DNA from: Streptomyces griseorubiginosus
GTDB lineage: Bacteria > Actinomycetota > Actinomycetes > Streptomycetales > Streptomycetaceae
Reading direction: 5' to 3'
Assembly (NCBI RefSeq): GCF_001514195.1
Contig: NZ_KQ948737.1
Location: 824,012-888,011, forward strand
Length of the DNA stretch: 64,000 nucleotides
Made by a program: the position numbers and the translations under genes. Positions 63,368-64,000 of this stretch are shown here, one piece after another. The notes under the pieces were generated by a model. It was not told the DNA's origin. It saw only the letters and a program-made list of their open reading frames with translations, and ran no database searches. The stretch's first letter is position 1. Every line of letters begins with the position of its first letter.

Positions 63368-64000
63368 ATGCGTGTCGCCCTGTTCCTGACCTGCGTCAAC
63401 GACACGCTGTATCCGGACACCGGGCGCGCCGTGGTGAAACTGCTGACCAGGCTGGGGGTTGACGTCGATTTCCCGATGTCCCAGACCTGCTGCGGGCAGG
63501 CCCATTACAACACCGGATACCGGCATGAGGCGGAGCCGTTGGCCCGGCATTTCTCCGATGTATTCCGGGACTACGAGGCGATCGTGACGCCGTCCGGCTC
63601 GTGCGGGGCGATGGTGCGGGAGCTGTATCCGCGGATGGGTGAGCGGGCCCGGGCCGAGGGGCGCGGGGAGGGCCTCGCGGCCGCCCTGGCGCCGGTGGTG
63701 CCGAAGACGTACGAGCTGACGGAGTTCCTGGTGGACGTGCTGGGGGTGACGGATGTCGGGGCCTACTACCCGCACACCGTCACCTACCACCCGACCTGCC
63801 ACGGTCTGCGGGGGCTCGGGCTGGGTGACCGGCCCCGGCGCCTGCTCGAGGCGGTGAAGGGGCTCGAACTCAAGGAGCTTCCCGGCGCCGACGAGTGCTG
63901 CGGCTTCGGTGGCACCTTCGCGTTGAAGAACTCCGATGTCTCGGCGGCGATGGGCGCGGACAAGGTGCGCAACGCCGAGTCGACGGGCGCCGAGGTGCTG
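63368..64000 (+). CDS. lutA: LutA-type Fe-S oxidoreductase subunit for L-lactate utilisation, truncated by the window end
   Basis: The visible 211 codons start at an ATG behind AAGGAG. They show two CCG (Fe-S cluster binding, DUF162/CCG) motifs: MSQTCCGQAHYNTGYRHEA and GADECCGFGGTFALKNSDVS. Known role: LutABC oxidises L-lactate to pyruvate. The gene is 73 bases downstream of rhaB on the same strand, so lactate made from rhamnose-derived lactaldehyde would be oxidised by products of the same locus. The frame remains open at the right edge; the other lut subunits are presumably beyond it. Confidence 0.88.
   Translation, partial: MRVALFLTCVNDTLYPDTGRAVVKLLTRLGVDVDFPMSQTCCGQAHYNTGYRHEAEPLARHFSDVFRDYEAIVTPSGSCGAMVRELYPRMGERARAEGRGEGLAAALAPVVPKTYELTEFLVDVLGVTDVGAYYPHTVTYHPTCHGLRGLGLGDRPRRLLEAVKGLELKELPGADECCGFGGTFALKNSDVSAAMGADKVRNAESTGAEVL

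Noticed and set aside
1..64000. tRNA genes, rRNA, CRISPR array, insertion sequences, prophage or integrase genes
   Set aside because: No cloverleaf sequences, regularly spaced repeat-spacer arrays, transposase motifs or integrase motifs were noticed on reading both strands.

Overview
The window is about 72% G+C with very strong third-position G/C bias. It has frequent GTG and some TTG starts, leaderless promoters, a DmdR1/IdeR-type iron box, a CebR-type palindrome and one in-frame TTA codon. Together these indicate a chromosomal segment of a Streptomyces. No tRNA, rRNA, CRISPR array, insertion sequence or phage gene was seen. It looks like accessory metabolism (chromosome arm) rather than the housekeeping core: many short regulator-plus-enzyme modules, secreted polysaccharide enzymes, P450s and a sugar catabolic cluster.

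Layout. 1-6.9 kb: end of a cation-efflux (CDF) gene, a Xi-type glutathione transferase homologue, DUF4235, VOC, PPOX-like and GNAT genes, a DUF1304-TetR pair with twin operators, and a GlxA-type regulator divergent from a quinone oxidoreductase-like gene. 6.9-10.1 kb: alcohol and aldehyde dehydrogenases divergent from a leaderless MarR gene, with two matched 15-bp operators. 10.3-14.8 kb: a STAS protein ending in TTA, an Otr(A)-like ribosomal protection protein, a P450 and a DUF4230 protein. 14.8-18.5 kb: a compact Mrp-like cation/H+ antiporter operon (E-FG-DUF4040-B-C-D) lacking a full-length MrpA. 18.7-31 kb: VanZ-like protein, GH16 with ricin-type lectin, SDRs, HhH-PHP phosphoesterase, HAD phosphatase, FUSC transporter, a probable structured RNA, a VanX-like peptidase and an epimerase. 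28.8-34.3 kb: a tightly overlapping operon of a CYP102-type self-sufficient P450, an APH-fold kinase and a ROK regulator. 34.5-43.4 kb: a CebR-boxed lytic polysaccharide monooxygenase, PAS-LuxR regulator, TetR/SDR/SnoaL module, DUF3626, a CGNR regulator with three operators facing a quinone oxidoreductase, a second FUSC protein and an unknown protein. 43.5-50.6 kb: lactonase, iron-boxed DUF2470, TetR plus stand-alone CYP102-like P450, Cys-rich pentapeptide-repeat protein, lipoprotein and a peptidase.

50.7-64 kb is one functional unit, an L-rhamnose regulon. Leftward genes encode an ABC importer (ATPase, two permeases, binding protein), rhamnose mutarotase, a secreted BNR-propeller protein and a LacI regulator. 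Rightward genes encode rhamnose isomerase, a rhamnulose-phosphate aldolase/lactaldehyde dehydrogenase fusion, rhamnulokinase and LutA, the start of a lactate-oxidation operon. Read as a pathway: polymer attack outside the cell, import, mutarotation, isomerisation, phosphorylation, aldol cleavage, then lactaldehyde to lactate to pyruvate. LacI-type palindromes sit at both divergent promoters.

The least explained objects are a roughly 170-nt structured RNA locus at 25.25-25.42 kb with an ECF-like promoter and a strong terminator, the three-operator CGNR module at 40.2-40.4 kb, and the CYP102-kinase-ROK operon.
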